In this document: positions 37,130 to 46,372 of the stretch, piece by piece
Layout of the letters: every line of letters starts with the position of its first letter
Numbering within the stretch: position 1 is the first letter of the stretch
Origin: CAVZMI01 sp050011775
GTDB taxonomy: Bacteria; Bacteroidota; Ignavibacteria; UBA10030; CAVZMI01
Length of the DNA stretch: 64,000 nucleotides
Assembly: GCA_050011775.1 (NCBI GenBank)
Contig: JBEKIL010000014.1
Location: forward strand, 1-64,000
Direction: 5' to 3'
The notes under the pieces: model-generated
Seen by the model: only the letters and a program-made list of their open reading frames with translations
The model's database searches: none
Told to the model about the DNA's origin: nothing
Position numbers and translations under genes: made by a program

Positions 37130-40051
37130 TCACTTCGTCGGCACCGCCGGGCGAAGCGTAGCGGATTGAGCACGAAGCCTTAGCACTGCTTTTAATAAAC
37201 CTTGCGAAGTTGCTGTCAGTGTTATTTCGCCCGGTTGCTTGTCTGATTGTACGATCACTTGTGCCAATCCATTGAATACCCTACGCTTACAGATGTCCGC
37301 TGGTTTGAAAACCCGGATGATACCCGCATCGGTATTAAGATTATCATAAAGGTACCTTGGAATTAGCGGGGTCCCGACGATTGAATAAATGTTATTACCT
37401 TCATGTAGAATGGAATGATCAAGTATATATTTTTGAACAGCATCGTCACGCTTGATATTTTTCGCCACACAATGTCCATTCACATAAATTGCCTGCTCTT
37501 CGCCCAAACTTTTTGGCCACAACGATATTTCTGCATCATCTGTCAGGCGGGTTAAATTGAATGTGCCGCGAATAACAATCGTCTTAAATATATCGTTCGT
37601 TTTTGCGTTGTAATTACCCTGTTCATCGAGTGCAGACGGCCAGTTTGAGTCGTTAAAATCGGGACTTGTTTCAGGATAATTCTCCACTGTCCTCACTGCT
37701 TGTGCTTTAAGGCTATCAATTCTTATCTGGTTAATTTCCTCAAAATAACTATCAGGTTCATGCGACGACGGATCGCCATTCCCCACGCCAATGATTCTTC
37801 CCGGTCCTTGTATAGAAAAAGCAATTTCGTTGCCGGCTGTGGGCACAGTTCTTCCATTCATGTCGGCGACTTGTACTGTAATCACCGATATATCTTCACC
37901 GTCGGCTCTTATCGAGTAACGGTCAGGAGTGAGTGTAACGATTGCCGGTTCTGCGGTGGTCTCGATCCGATCGGTTATAATTTCTTTCCCATCCTTATAA
38001 CCGCGTGCGAGCAGCGTCCCCGGTTCATAGTTCACCATCCATTCTATATGGGAGTTCTTAGGCATGATTTGCAGTCCGAGACTTCTATTATTCAGGAAAA
38101 GTTCGACATCATCACAGTTGCTGTAAGCCCAGACAATTATCGGCTGTCCTTCTTTCTTTTTCCAGTTCCAGTGAGGAAAAATATGAAGTACAGGTTCATC
38201 TGTCCACCGCGATTTGAGATAATAGAACATGTCTTTTGGAAAGCCGCAGAGATCCAGGATACCGCATTGAGTACTTACCTGAGGCCAGCCGAACGGATCC
38301 GGTTCACCACGATAATCGAACCCAGTCCAAAAGAACAAACCGGACAGAAAAGGACGTGCGGCATAGAATTTAAATCCTTCTTCCAGACTGCGTCCTGCAG
38401 ATTTTCTATCGGTTGCCGTCATGTGTGCATTGACCGTATCGTCTTCATAGATACCGCGGGTTCCGCGTGATGTCGTTTCTTCGGTACCAATCCGCGGTTG
38501 ATCGGGAAAATCCATGGCTTGCCTGTCGATGTCTCCATTAAAGATATAATTGAATCCCATGACATCCTGGACCGTGGAGATCCCTTTTCCCCACCCGCCG
38601 CTGTTTGCATATGTGAAACGGCGTGTCGGGTCAAGCCGCTGCGCAAATGTCTGCATTGTTGATGCAATGCGTGCACCCGTGACATTCCCTTCGATGGCCC
38701 ACTCTTCGTTACCTATCGACCAGATTATCACGCTGGGATGGTTCCTGTCTCGCATGATCAAGCGCCTGAGTAGATCGAGTTGCTCGGTATTGCCGCCCAT
38801 CAATCGGTTTTCGTCGATCACGAGCATGCCAAGACGGTCACACACATCAAGCAGCTCCGGAGTGGGAGGATTATGTGCACAGCGGTAGGCGTTCGATCCC
38901 ATTTCTTTCAGACGCCTAATACGAAATTCCTGGAGGGCGTCTGGCATTGCAGTACCAACACCGGCATGATCCTGGTGTTTATTCGTTCCTTTGAGATACA
39001 CATGTTTACCGTTAAGGAAAAATCCTTCCCTCGGATCAAAACGAATAGTCCGGATGCCGAATGTGGTTTCGTACCGGTCTATTACGGAGCCGCCGGAACT
39101 GAGAGTGGTGATGAGCGTATAGAGGTACGGCGTTTCGACCGACCATAACGATGGATTTTCGACCCGTATCAAACATGAAGACTCTTTGATATCGCCCGGC
39201 TTCAGTTCAAGCTGTACTAACTCTCCTCTCGCGATTGTCACTCCGTTTGCATCAACAATGATCTGAGCGATATAGAAATTTTCATCGTGCGGTCCTTCAT
39301 TGGTGACCGTCGCCCGAGCCGTGACAATCGCCGAATTTTCCACGAGATCGGATGAGACGAATGTCCCATACGGCGCAATATGGAGCGATGATGTTTTATT
39401 AAGCCATACATGACGATAAATACCCGCGCCTTCATAGTACCAGCCTTCTTCCATTGTTGCGTCGACGCGAACGGTGACAACATTATCTCCGCCATAATTT
39501 AAATAGTCGGTGACGTCATACTGAAAGCCCGAATAGCCGCTGTGTTCTTCACCCAGATAGAATCCGTTAATCCAGACAGTCGAATTCCGGTGGACGCCGT
39601 CAAACTCAATACTGATACGTCGGCCAAGATCAGATTCCGGAATGAAAAAAGTCCTCCTATACCAGCCGATACTGGTTTCCGGGAAGTTCCTACCGACTTT
39701 TTTAAAGCCGTGACTGGAACTGGCTTTCGCATCAAAAGGGAGCTCCACCGCCCAATCGTGAGGAAGATTGAGTATCCGCCAGGCGCGATCATCAAAATTT
39801 TTTGCAGCAGGTCCGTCACCATACCCTGCTTTAGCAAAATAGGTGTGGTATCGGGTCGCATGATCAAAATCTTTGTCTGTATTAAATACATGTCCGAAGG
39901 CGAAACGCCATCCGAAATCCATTAATAACCGTTCGCGTCCGGCGGAAGTTGCCGGGTTACGTAAACTGGTTTGTCCCGAAATCGGGATGCTTAGTGCCAG
40001 CAGTAATGCAATAACCAGCATCAGTCTAATTTTACTCGGTTTATTTCTCAT
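37130..40051 (-). CDS. Secreted GH2 beta-galactosidase-type enzyme with extra carbohydrate-binding-like domain
   Basis: 973 residues with a signal peptide (about 1-26). The GH2 order is sugar-binding domain (about 40-215), immunoglobulin-like domain (225-325), barrel (330-620) and C-terminal beta domains. The acid/base is in RNHPSVIIWSIGNEE (Glu about 449); the nucleophile is probably in IGTEETTSRG (Glu about 524). Within the C-terminal part (about residues 775-930) there is an inserted galactose-binding-like domain (SPDFNDSNWPSAL, IYVNGHCVAKN, GNNIYSI) that the first GH2 enzyme lacks. It shares its barrel end (FLSGLFFWTGFDYRGEPDPFGWP) with the first enzyme. It probably removes galactose from xyloglucan fragments. 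No Shine-Dalgarno is evident. Confidence 0.83.
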   Translation of the reverse strand: MRNKPSKIRLMLVIALLLALSIPISGQTSLRNPATSAGRERLLMDFGWRFAFGHVFNTDKDFDHATRYHTYFAKAGYGDGPAAKNFDDRAWRILNLPHDWAVELPFDAKASSSHGFKKVGRNFPETSIGWYRRTFFIPESDLGRRISIEFDGVHRNSTVWINGFYLGEEHSGYSGFQYDVTDYLNYGGDNVVTVRVDATMEEGWYYEGAGIYRHVWLNKTSSLHIAPYGTFVSSDLVENSAIVTARATVTNEGPHDENFYIAQIIVDANGVTIARGELVQLELKPGDIKESSCLIRVENPSLWSVETPYLYTLITTLSSGGSVIDRYETTFGIRTIRFDPREGFFLNGKHVYLKGTNKHQDHAGVGTAMPDALQEFRIRRLKEMGSNAYRCAHNPPTPELLDVCDRLGMLVIDENRLMGGNTEQLDLLRRLIMRDRNHPSVIIWSIGNEEWAIEGNVTGARIASTMQTFAQRLDPTRRFTYANSGGWGKGISTVQDVMGFNYIFNGDIDRQAMDFPDQPRIGTEETTSRGTRGIYEDDTVNAHMTATDRKSAGRSLEEGFKFYAARPFLSGLFFWTGFDYRGEPDPFGWPQVSTQCGILDLCGFPKDMFYYLKSRWTDEPVLHIFPHWNWKKKEGQPIIVWAYSNCDDVELFLNNRSLGLQIMPKNSHIEWMVNYEPGTLLARGYKDGKEIITDRIETTAEPAIVTLTPDRYSIRADGEDISVITVQVADMNGRTVPTAGNEIAFSIQGPGRIIGVGNGDPSSHEPDSYFEEINQIRIDSLKAQAVRTVENYPETSPDFNDSNWPSALDEQGNYNAKTNDIFKTIVIRGTFNLTRLTDDAEISLWPKSLGEEQAIYVNGHCVAKNIKRDDAVQKYILDHSILHEGNNIYSIVGTPLIPRYLYDNLNTDAGIIRVFKPADICKRRVFNGLAQVIVQSDKQPGEITLTATSQGLLKAVLRLRAQSATLRPAVPTK

Positions 40052-40069
40052 GATTTCACGTAGTAGTAA

Positions 40070-41026
40070 TTATGGATTATATTTGTTTGTCACTTTTTGA
40101 TATAGATATAATATTCCGATTTCTACAGGCAGTGTTGCCCCAATAAGCCACAGAGGAAGCTGGCCTGCAATAGACCGGATTCCCTCCTGTTGCGTATCCA
40201 TCGGTTGATAGAGTATTAAAATAGCAACAAAGTTATTGGTAAAGTGTGCTGCCATTGAAGGGAGAAGACTCTTACTCCGGTAATAAAAATATCCGAAAAG
40301 TATGCCAAGCATTGAGAGCGATACGAGTCCCAGCGGCTGAAAATGGAAGAGGCCGAAGAATATTCCGACCAGGAGAATGCTTTTCCATCGTATCGTCCGT
40401 TCAAACGTGCGCTGTACATACCCCCGGAAGAAAATCTCCTCGCAAATCGCCGGTGTAAGACAGATAACGACCACAAGCCATAGTAACTCTCCGGTAGAAT
40501 GTGCTGTGAAAATTTCTGCATTCATTTCCAATAATTTTTCCGGGATGTGTAATTGACGTAACAACTCATCGGCAATCCAATTGGATGCAGGTATCAGAGT
40601 CAGTGTAGCAATGACGGCCAATAGTATTTCCACGAAGGAACTGCGTTTAAGCCGGATGTACCCTCGTATATCGGACGTATGCCAGCGTTTGATTAGCCAT
40701 AAAACCGGCATCAACATGAAGCTAAATTCCGAGACTAAAACAACAGCCTGAAGCGGAGCGGCATAATATTTCATAAATTCTGAAAGCCTATCAAAATAAT
40801 TACCGCTCATATCCGGACCCCCCGACACAAGCTGGCCTATGCCGATGGTTATGACGACGATAATTGATTCTGCATTGAAATATAATACGCCGATGCCGAG
40901 GAGCGCGATTATTGCAGCTGTATTCAGACTGCGACCGCTCTGCTCCCACGAGCCCTGCAGAAGAGAATTACGATCCGGCGTCGTGATCTCAGCTTGTGCC
41001 TGCGGTTGGCTTTCTGTATTCATCAT
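40070..41026 (-). CDS. CPBP-family intramembrane protein (putative Rce1-like protease)
   Basis: 318 residues with seven or eight membrane segments. The CPBP signature is complete: CEEIFFRGYVQRTFER (paired glutamates and arginine), GIFFGLFHFQPLG (His) and HFTNNFVAIL (His, Asn). In other bacteria the family includes prenyl-protein-type endopeptidases and bacteriocin self-immunity proteins; the substrate here is unknown. The ATG overlaps the stop of the upstream membrane gene, and the GH2 gene follows 18 bp after its stop, so the three form one minus-strand unit. Confidence 0.85.
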   Translation of the reverse strand: MMNTESQPQAQAEITTPDRNSLLQGSWEQSGRSLNTAAIIALLGIGVLYFNAESIIVVITIGIGQLVSGGPDMSGNYFDRLSEFMKYYAAPLQAVVLVSEFSFMLMPVLWLIKRWHTSDIRGYIRLKRSSFVEILLAVIATLTLIPASNWIADELLRQLHIPEKLLEMNAEIFTAHSTGELLWLVVVICLTPAICEEIFFRGYVQRTFERTIRWKSILLVGIFFGLFHFQPLGLVSLSMLGILFGYFYYRSKSLLPSMAAHFTNNFVAILILYQPMDTQQEGIRSIAGQLPLWLIGATLPVEIGILYLYQKVTNKYNP

Positions 41027-41991
41027 ATCATAATTGTCGTATCAGTTTGCCTCAGTTGAACATTTAATTCATCTCGTGCACGAAGATCGAAATACAGCAC
41101 TGTTGTGTACAACGGGCTTACCAGAAGTTGTAGTACGGTGCTGAGGCTGGCGACTAATCCCATACGAATTCCAATTGTTCTGAAAGTCTCAAAAATCGCC
41201 GTAGGATCGACTTCTTTCGAACCGGCCGAACCCAGCATCGAAAAATATGAAGCGAAAAAATCCCACATTACGATAAGATATACCGGTGTTATAATAAGAG
41301 AGACTGCAAAGCTCAGCATGATATTCATCAGCAGTAGAATTCCAAAGACGCGCCACCAGTTACCACGGACAAGTTGCCTGCTTCGCCTGAAGGACTGAAA
41401 AATATTCGCATCCTCCCACCCTATAGCCTGAACCGTAAAAGCCCAATTTGTAGTAAGAAAGACGATAAACCCTATGGATGCTAATAGAAGCAGAACGGCA
41501 AAGAATCCTAACAGAAACAATTTTGCCGCGATTGCAGCGATAAGCAGGATATATGGAATCAGAATCAAACCGACGATTACAAGTCCTATCAGTATATTTT
41601 GTCCTATCAGCCGCAGAAATCGTATGCTGAACATTCGGCGCAATGCTTCCTCCCAGGTGATATACCGCCCGTCCATTTCCTCGCAGCTCGTGATAGTGAC
41701 GCCTAGGATAGCTGCTTCCGTTCCCAAAACAAAGAAGGTCAATCCTATGAAAAATCCTATCATAGTAATCAACATACTTCCGAATCCTTCAGGTATATTC
41801 GCCCCTCCGATTGTTTTATCGTTAATCATATTTGCAATTTCGGAAAAGAAAGAATCCATTCCGAGGATGAATATTACGGCAGGCAGCACCATAATAATCG
41901 AAACGAGGATAAGGTTTCGGAGCCAGGTTTTTCCGATCAGTTTAAAGAGCCGGTCGAATATCTCGCCGAGAGTCATGGGAGTAATTGTCAT
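41023..41991 (-). CDS. Polytopic membrane protein, unknown function
   Basis: 322 residues with about six membrane segments in three pairs (about 22-45, 80-105, 130-190, 215-245, 265-300). It begins PMTLGEIFDRLFKLIGKTW, a start typical of membrane proteins of the YciC or glycerophosphodiesterase-membrane-domain kind, and ends SPLYTTVLYFDLRARDE, the tail usual for that group. It is translationally coupled to the CPBP protein. Function unknown. Confidence 0.6.
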   Translation of the reverse strand: MTITPMTLGEIFDRLFKLIGKTWLRNLILVSIIMVLPAVIFILGMDSFFSEIANMINDKTIGGANIPEGFGSMLITMIGFFIGLTFFVLGTEAAILGVTITSCEEMDGRYITWEEALRRMFSIRFLRLIGQNILIGLVIVGLILIPYILLIAAIAAKLFLLGFFAVLLLLASIGFIVFLTTNWAFTVQAIGWEDANIFQSFRRSRQLVRGNWWRVFGILLLMNIMLSFAVSLIITPVYLIVMWDFFASYFSMLGSAGSKEVDPTAIFETFRTIGIRMGLVASLSTVLQLLVSPLYTTVLYFDLRARDELNVQLRQTDTTIMI

Positions 41992-42129
41992 GGCGTTCTC
42001 CAGGGTTAGGATATGATAAATAAATTATTCAGCATTTGTCCTTGTATGGAATCGGGAAGACTTTTTAAATTGTACGAAAGTCGACGGAAACAAACAACCG
42101 AAAAAGGACCATTATTCAATGAAAAATAT

Positions 42130-43125
42130 TCATGACTTGATAATATTATCTATTTTCTTCAATTCCTCCTGTGTAAACTTCAAATCATTCAACGCCGCTA
42201 CTGCATTTTCGATTTGCGACACACGGCTGGCTCCGACCACGGCCGAAGTCACTTCAGGATGCCGTAAGACCCACGCAAGCGCCATTTGTGCCAGTGTTTG
42301 GCCCCGTTTCACTGCCAGCTCGTTCAGGCGCCGCACGCGGGACAATTTGTCTTCGGTAATTTGATTCGGTCTAAGGAAACCATGTGGTTTGCTTGCACGT
42401 GAGCCATCGGGAATTCCATCAAGATATCTGTCGGTCAGCATACCCTGAGCCAGCGGTGAGAACACAATGCAGCCAATTCCCTTCTCACGGAGCACCCCTA
42501 GCAGGCCGTCTTCAATCCACCTGTCGAACATATTGTACTTGGGCTGATGAATCAAACAGGGTGTTCCGAGTGACTGCAATATTTGTGCGGCATGTTGTGT
42601 CTGTTCTGCATTATAATTCGAGATGCCTGCATAAAGAGCCTTGCCGCTGCGTACAATACTGTCGAGCGCCTGCATCGTTTCTTCCAGGGGAGTTTCAGTA
42701 TCCGGCCTGTGATGATAAAAGATATCTACATACTCCAATCCCATACGGTGCAGACTCTGATCCAGACTTGCAACTAGGTATTTGCGCGATCCCCATTCAC
42801 CATACGGTCCCGGCCACATCAGGTATCCTGCCTTCGTAGAGATGATAAGTTCATCCCGGTAGCGGGATAGGTCCTGTCGAAGAATTTTTCCGAAGGTCTC
42901 TTCTGCCGAACCCGGCGGAGGTCCATAATTATTCGCAAGGTCGAAATGCGTTATGCCGAGATCGAATGCACGTCTGATTATCGCGCGTGAATTTCCCGGT
43001 GCATCTACTCCGCCGAAGTTATGCCAGAGTCCGAGAGAAATGGCCGGCAGTTTGAGTCCGCTACGGCCGCAGCGGTTATATTTCATCGAATCGTATCGAG
43101 CATCTAATGCATGATATTCATCCAT
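42130..43125 (-). CDS. Aldo/keto reductase, YghZ (L-glyceraldehyde 3-phosphate reductase) type
   Basis: 331 residues. The tetrad is visible as HFDLANNYG (Asp 62, Tyr 67), STKAGY (Lys 98) and FYHHRPD (His about 139). The close agreement of GITHFDLANNYGPPPGSAEE and of the WPGPYGEWGSRKYL segment with the E. coli YghZ protein suggests NADPH-linked reduction of small aldehydes such as L-glyceraldehyde 3-phosphate or methylglyoxal. Cytoplasmic. It is followed 138 bp later by the membrane protein on the same strand. I do not see a link to xyloglucan beyond general sugar metabolism. Confidence 0.85.
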   Translation of the reverse strand: MDEYHALDARYDSMKYNRCGRSGLKLPAISLGLWHNFGGVDAPGNSRAIIRRAFDLGITHFDLANNYGPPPGSAEETFGKILRQDLSRYRDELIISTKAGYLMWPGPYGEWGSRKYLVASLDQSLHRMGLEYVDIFYHHRPDTETPLEETMQALDSIVRSGKALYAGISNYNAEQTQHAAQILQSLGTPCLIHQPKYNMFDRWIEDGLLGVLREKGIGCIVFSPLAQGMLTDRYLDGIPDGSRASKPHGFLRPNQITEDKLSRVRRLNELAVKRGQTLAQMALAWVLRHPEVTSAVVGASRVSQIENAVAALNDLKFTQEELKKIDNIIKS

Positions 43126-43412
43126 TTAGATTCCTTTCATTCCCTGAAATAATTTTACTAAAGTAATGAAAATATGGGGCGAGAATCAACCCCAATAATT
43201 CAATCTTGGTCATCATCGAGAGCTTTTTCTAAATTATTATGCAAGACACCGAGAAGACATAAACCACATATTTTTCGTTCTGAATGCCGGTCTTTGAATG
43301 GTTTTGCATTTTTTCCTTGCCTTTGTGCAGATGCTTCTTTATGTTTAACTCGCTGTATTCGAAATGCAAGTGCAATCTGTAAGTAAATATTTATTAAATA
43401 GGAAGGATATTG

Positions 43413-44936
43413 ATGAGGTTTCCTCGCAGCAGCGGAATTCTTTTACATCCAACATCCTTACCGGGGCCTTTCGGTTCTGGAGATCTTGGCGCAGAGTCAT
43501 ATAAATTTATCGATTTGTTATTATCAACCGGTCAATCGCTCTGGCAAATGCTTCCAATAGGTCCGGCAGGCATGGCAAACTCGCCATATATGTCTCTTTC
43601 GGCTTTTGCCGGAAGTCCGCTATTCATCGACTTATGTGAATTGGTTTCACACGGTTGGTTGACACACTATGATCTTGATGGAATGCCGCACTTTTCAGAC
43701 CAACGTGTCAACTATCCACAGGTTACAACAGCTCGAATGGCGATGCTTGCTAAAGCAGCAAAAAATTTCTTCCTAAAAAGAAATGAAGAAGACAGTCAAC
43801 AATTCGAGACTTATTGCAGCACCGAAAAATCGTGGCTTGAGGACTATTCCCTCTTTCAAGCACTGAATGATCGGTATGACGGTAACGGTTGGATTTCATG
43901 GGATCATGATCTCGTGCATCGGAATGCGCATGCCTTGAAGAATTCTGCAGACGAATTCCGTGAATATGTAAACTTTCATAAGTTCACACAATGGTGCTTC
44001 GCCCGCCAATGGAATAAGATGAGGAAGTATGCAAACGAAAGAAACGTAAAACTTGTCGGCGACATTCCCATTTTCGTTGCACATCACAGTGCAGATGTAT
44101 GGTCAAATCAAGAAGCTTTCTTTCTGGATAAAGATGGAATGCCTACCGTGGTAGCAGGCGTTCCTCCCGACTATTTCAGCGAAGACGGACAACGGTGGGG
44201 TAATCCATTGTATCGATGGAATAAAATGAAAGAGCAAAAATATCGGTGGTGGATTGAACGCTTCCGGAAGACATTCGAGCTGTTTGATATTATCCGCATC
44301 GATCACTTCCGGGGATTTGAAGCCTACTGGGAAATACCTGCAAAAGAAAAAACAGCAAGGATCGGTCGATGGGTGAAGGGACCGGGGGAAAACCTCTTCA
44401 AGGCAGTGAAGCGGGAACTAGGTACTCTTCCAATTATTGCGGAAGACCTCGGTGTAATCACGCCGGAAGTCGTCGCTCTGCGGGAAAAATTTGGTTTCCC
44501 AGGAATGAAAGTACTGCAATTTGCATTTTCAACCGGTCCGGAAGATAATTTTCTCCCACACACCCATGAAAAAAATTATGTCGTATTTACCGGCACGCAC
44601 GATAATGATACTACTCTTGGCTGGTATGACAAGGCTACTGAACAGGAACGTGATTTTGTCAAGCGATATTGCGGAACGGATGGTCAGGAAATAAATTGGG
44701 ACTTGATCAAGCTTGCATTACAATCGGTTGCAGACATTGCAGTGATACCATTGCAGGATGTCATCGGTCTTGGAAGTGATGGAAGAATGAACTTTCCCGG
44801 TACTATCGAAGGAAATTGGGAATGGCGGTTTACATGGGATAAAATTGAATCCCGGGCGACAAACAAATTATACAAGTTGACCGAGCTCTACGGGCGATGT
44901 AAACCGGATAGATTGAACCGCGCAGCGGAAAAATGA
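43413..44936 (+). CDS. malQ: 4-alpha-glucanotransferase (amylomaltase)
   Basis: 507 residues from the ATG at 43413, which follows GGAAGG by 6 bp; a TTG one codon before is less likely. It disproportionates maltodextrins in the cytoplasm. GH77 motifs are present: SSGILLHPTSLPGPFGSGDLG at the N-terminus, DIPIFVAHHSADVW, IRIDHFRGFEAYW (nucleophile Asp), PIIAEDLGVI (acid/base Glu) and VFTGTHDNDT (stabilising Asp). It opens the starch/maltodextrin region of the window and has no signal peptide, as expected for MalQ. Confidence 0.94.
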   Translation: MRFPRSSGILLHPTSLPGPFGSGDLGAESYKFIDLLLSTGQSLWQMLPIGPAGMANSPYMSLSAFAGSPLFIDLCELVSHGWLTHYDLDGMPHFSDQRVNYPQVTTARMAMLAKAAKNFFLKRNEEDSQQFETYCSTEKSWLEDYSLFQALNDRYDGNGWISWDHDLVHRNAHALKNSADEFREYVNFHKFTQWCFARQWNKMRKYANERNVKLVGDIPIFVAHHSADVWSNQEAFFLDKDGMPTVVAGVPPDYFSEDGQRWGNPLYRWNKMKEQKYRWWIERFRKTFELFDIIRIDHFRGFEAYWEIPAKEKTARIGRWVKGPGENLFKAVKRELGTLPIIAEDLGVITPEVVALREKFGFPGMKVLQFAFSTGPEDNFLPHTHEKNYVVFTGTHDNDTTLGWYDKATEQERDFVKRYCGTDGQEINWDLIKLALQSVADIAVIPLQDVIGLGSDGRMNFPGTIEGNWEWRFTWDKIESRATNKLYKLTELYGRCKPDRLNRAAEK

Positions 44937-44992
44937 GAATCAATGCGTCTGGAATAAGTCGTCTCGACACCCCGAACAAAATACAATTGTGG

Positions 44993-45098
44993 TTCGACAA
45001 GTTTACCCCGAGCTTGCCGAGGGGCTCACCACAAGTGATTCGACCATTCGACCGGGTCCCGACCGTTCGACAAGCTCACGGTAAACAGGTTCGACAAG
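44993..45098. repeat. Short repeats around TTCGACAAG
   Basis: TTCGACAAG occurs three times in about 105 bp (44993-45001, 45066-45074, 45090-45098), together with related pieces such as GAGCTTGCCGAGGGGCTCAC and CGACCATTCGACCGGG. It is a small cluster of imperfect direct and inverted repeats in the 335-bp gap between malQ and the regulator. Similar GTTCGACAAGCTCA-type words are frequent in intergenic repeats of related phyla (from memory). Confidence 0.6.
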
Positions 45099-45206
45099 GT
45101 CTTTACTTCTTCAAAAAACAAGGTTTTTTCGGCTATTATTAACACGGCTCTCTTTTCTATCGTAAGCAATAAAATTTTAAAAAATTGAATTTCAGCAAAA
45201 AAAGGC

Positions 45207-45249
45207 TTGACTCTGAGAAAGAAAATTCGGATTTTTGGAAGCGCTTCCA
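45207..45249 (+). promoter_or_regulatory. Putative promoter with perfect LacI-type operator
   Basis: TGGAAGCGCTTCCA (45236-45249) is a perfect 14-bp palindrome of the type bound by LacI/GalR-family repressors and lies 22 bp before the regulator's start. A TTGACT box (45207-45212) and GATTTT (45230-45235) after a 17-bp spacer would place the operator at the transcription start. Promoter and autoregulation are inferred. Confidence 0.6.
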
Positions 45250-45271
45250 TCAATTGAATAATTAATCTATC

Positions 45272-46291
45272 GTGCCACCGACCATTTACGATATCGCGAA
45301 AAAAGCACGTGTCGGAATAGGGACAGTCTCACGTGTTTTCAACAACCATCCTAATGTTTCACACGACACGAAGATTCGTGTTCTTCACATCGCGAAGAGG
45401 ATGAATTATCATCCTCACCCATATGCACGGGGTCTTGCCAGTAATAGAACCAACTCGGTCCTCGCGATTATCCCGTATTTCACAACGTTCTTTTTCGTCG
45501 AAATACTTCAGGCGGTTCAGGCTACTCTTGCGGAATCCGAATGCGATCTCATTCTACATGGAGTAACGAATCCCGATCATGCAGAAGGAACACTAAAGAA
45601 AAATACCATACGCGGTCGGGTGGACGGCATGCTTATCTTTTCTTTGAAGGTACCGGATAAATTTGCCCGCGACTATGTCAATTCAGATGTCCCTATCGTA
45701 CTTGTTGATACCTATCATCCGGACTTCGATTCGTTCACAGTTGAAAATGTCCGCGGCGCTGCTATTGCAACAGATCATCTCATATCACTCGGGCACCGTC
45801 ATATTGGCATCTTGAACGCAAATCTTGAAAGTCCCCCGGCCCGTGAGCGTTTGAAGGGTTTTAAACAGGCTTTGAGAAAAGCAGATATTCCCGTTGAACC
45901 GCGTTTGATAAAACACAGCAAGTCCTCACATCTTGATGGATTTACACATGAAGATGGATATAATCTGATGAAACAATTTCTTTCCCTTGGTATTCACAGG
46001 CCGACTGCTGTTTTTGTAACAAGCGATATTCAAGCGTCCGGCGCTCTTCAGGCAATGGATGAGGAGGGCGTTCGATGCCCGGAAGACATCGCTCTGGTTG
46101 GCTTCGATGATATCGAATTAGCCCGGCATATAGGATTAACCACCATGAGACAACCAATGTCGGAGATGGGATCGCTGGCAGTTCATCGTCTGTTCGAACG
46201 TATGAAGCAAAAGAATTTAGAACCGATCTTTAAAACTTTTGTTCCGACACTCGTAGTTCGCCGGACATCGGGGCCGATTAATTCCGTGTGA
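45272..46291 (+). CDS. LacI-family transcriptional regulator (starch/maltodextrin locus)
   Basis: 339 residues from a GTG; the helix-turn-helix begins four residues in (TIYDIAKKARVGIGTVSRVF), so no upstream start is needed. The sensor domain is of the periplasmic-binding-protein type (VALAIIPYF-like first strand, VGFDDIELARHIGLTTMRQP near the end). The palindrome upstream suggests it controls itself. It lies between malQ and the TonB-dependent receptor, so maltose or maltodextrin is the likely signal, by position only. The following gene starts 81 bp later. Confidence 0.83.
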   Translation: MPPTIYDIAKKARVGIGTVSRVFNNHPNVSHDTKIRVLHIAKRMNYHPHPYARGLASNRTNSVLAIIPYFTTFFFVEILQAVQATLAESECDLILHGVTNPDHAEGTLKKNTIRGRVDGMLIFSLKVPDKFARDYVNSDVPIVLVDTYHPDFDSFTVENVRGAAIATDHLISLGHRHIGILNANLESPPARERLKGFKQALRKADIPVEPRLIKHSKSSHLDGFTHEDGYNLMKQFLSLGIHRPTAVFVTSDIQASGALQAMDEEGVRCPEDIALVGFDDIELARHIGLTTMRQPMSEMGSLAVHRLFERMKQKNLEPIFKTFVPTLVVRRTSGPINSV

Positions 46292-46372
46292 AATTTGATT
46301 CCGTACGAAACGTGATTCATGTAGGCTATAATTAAATTGTTGGATAATGATCAGTGTAAAAGGAGAATCACC

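Noticed and set aside
37700..38470. 256-codon open frame on the plus strand
   Set aside because: It is antisense to the second GH2 gene, which has intact catalytic motifs in its own frame.
43174..43386. 70-codon open frame between the aldo/keto reductase and malQ
   Set aside because: No ribosome-binding site, cysteine-rich low-quality composition and no recognisable family; treated as non-coding.
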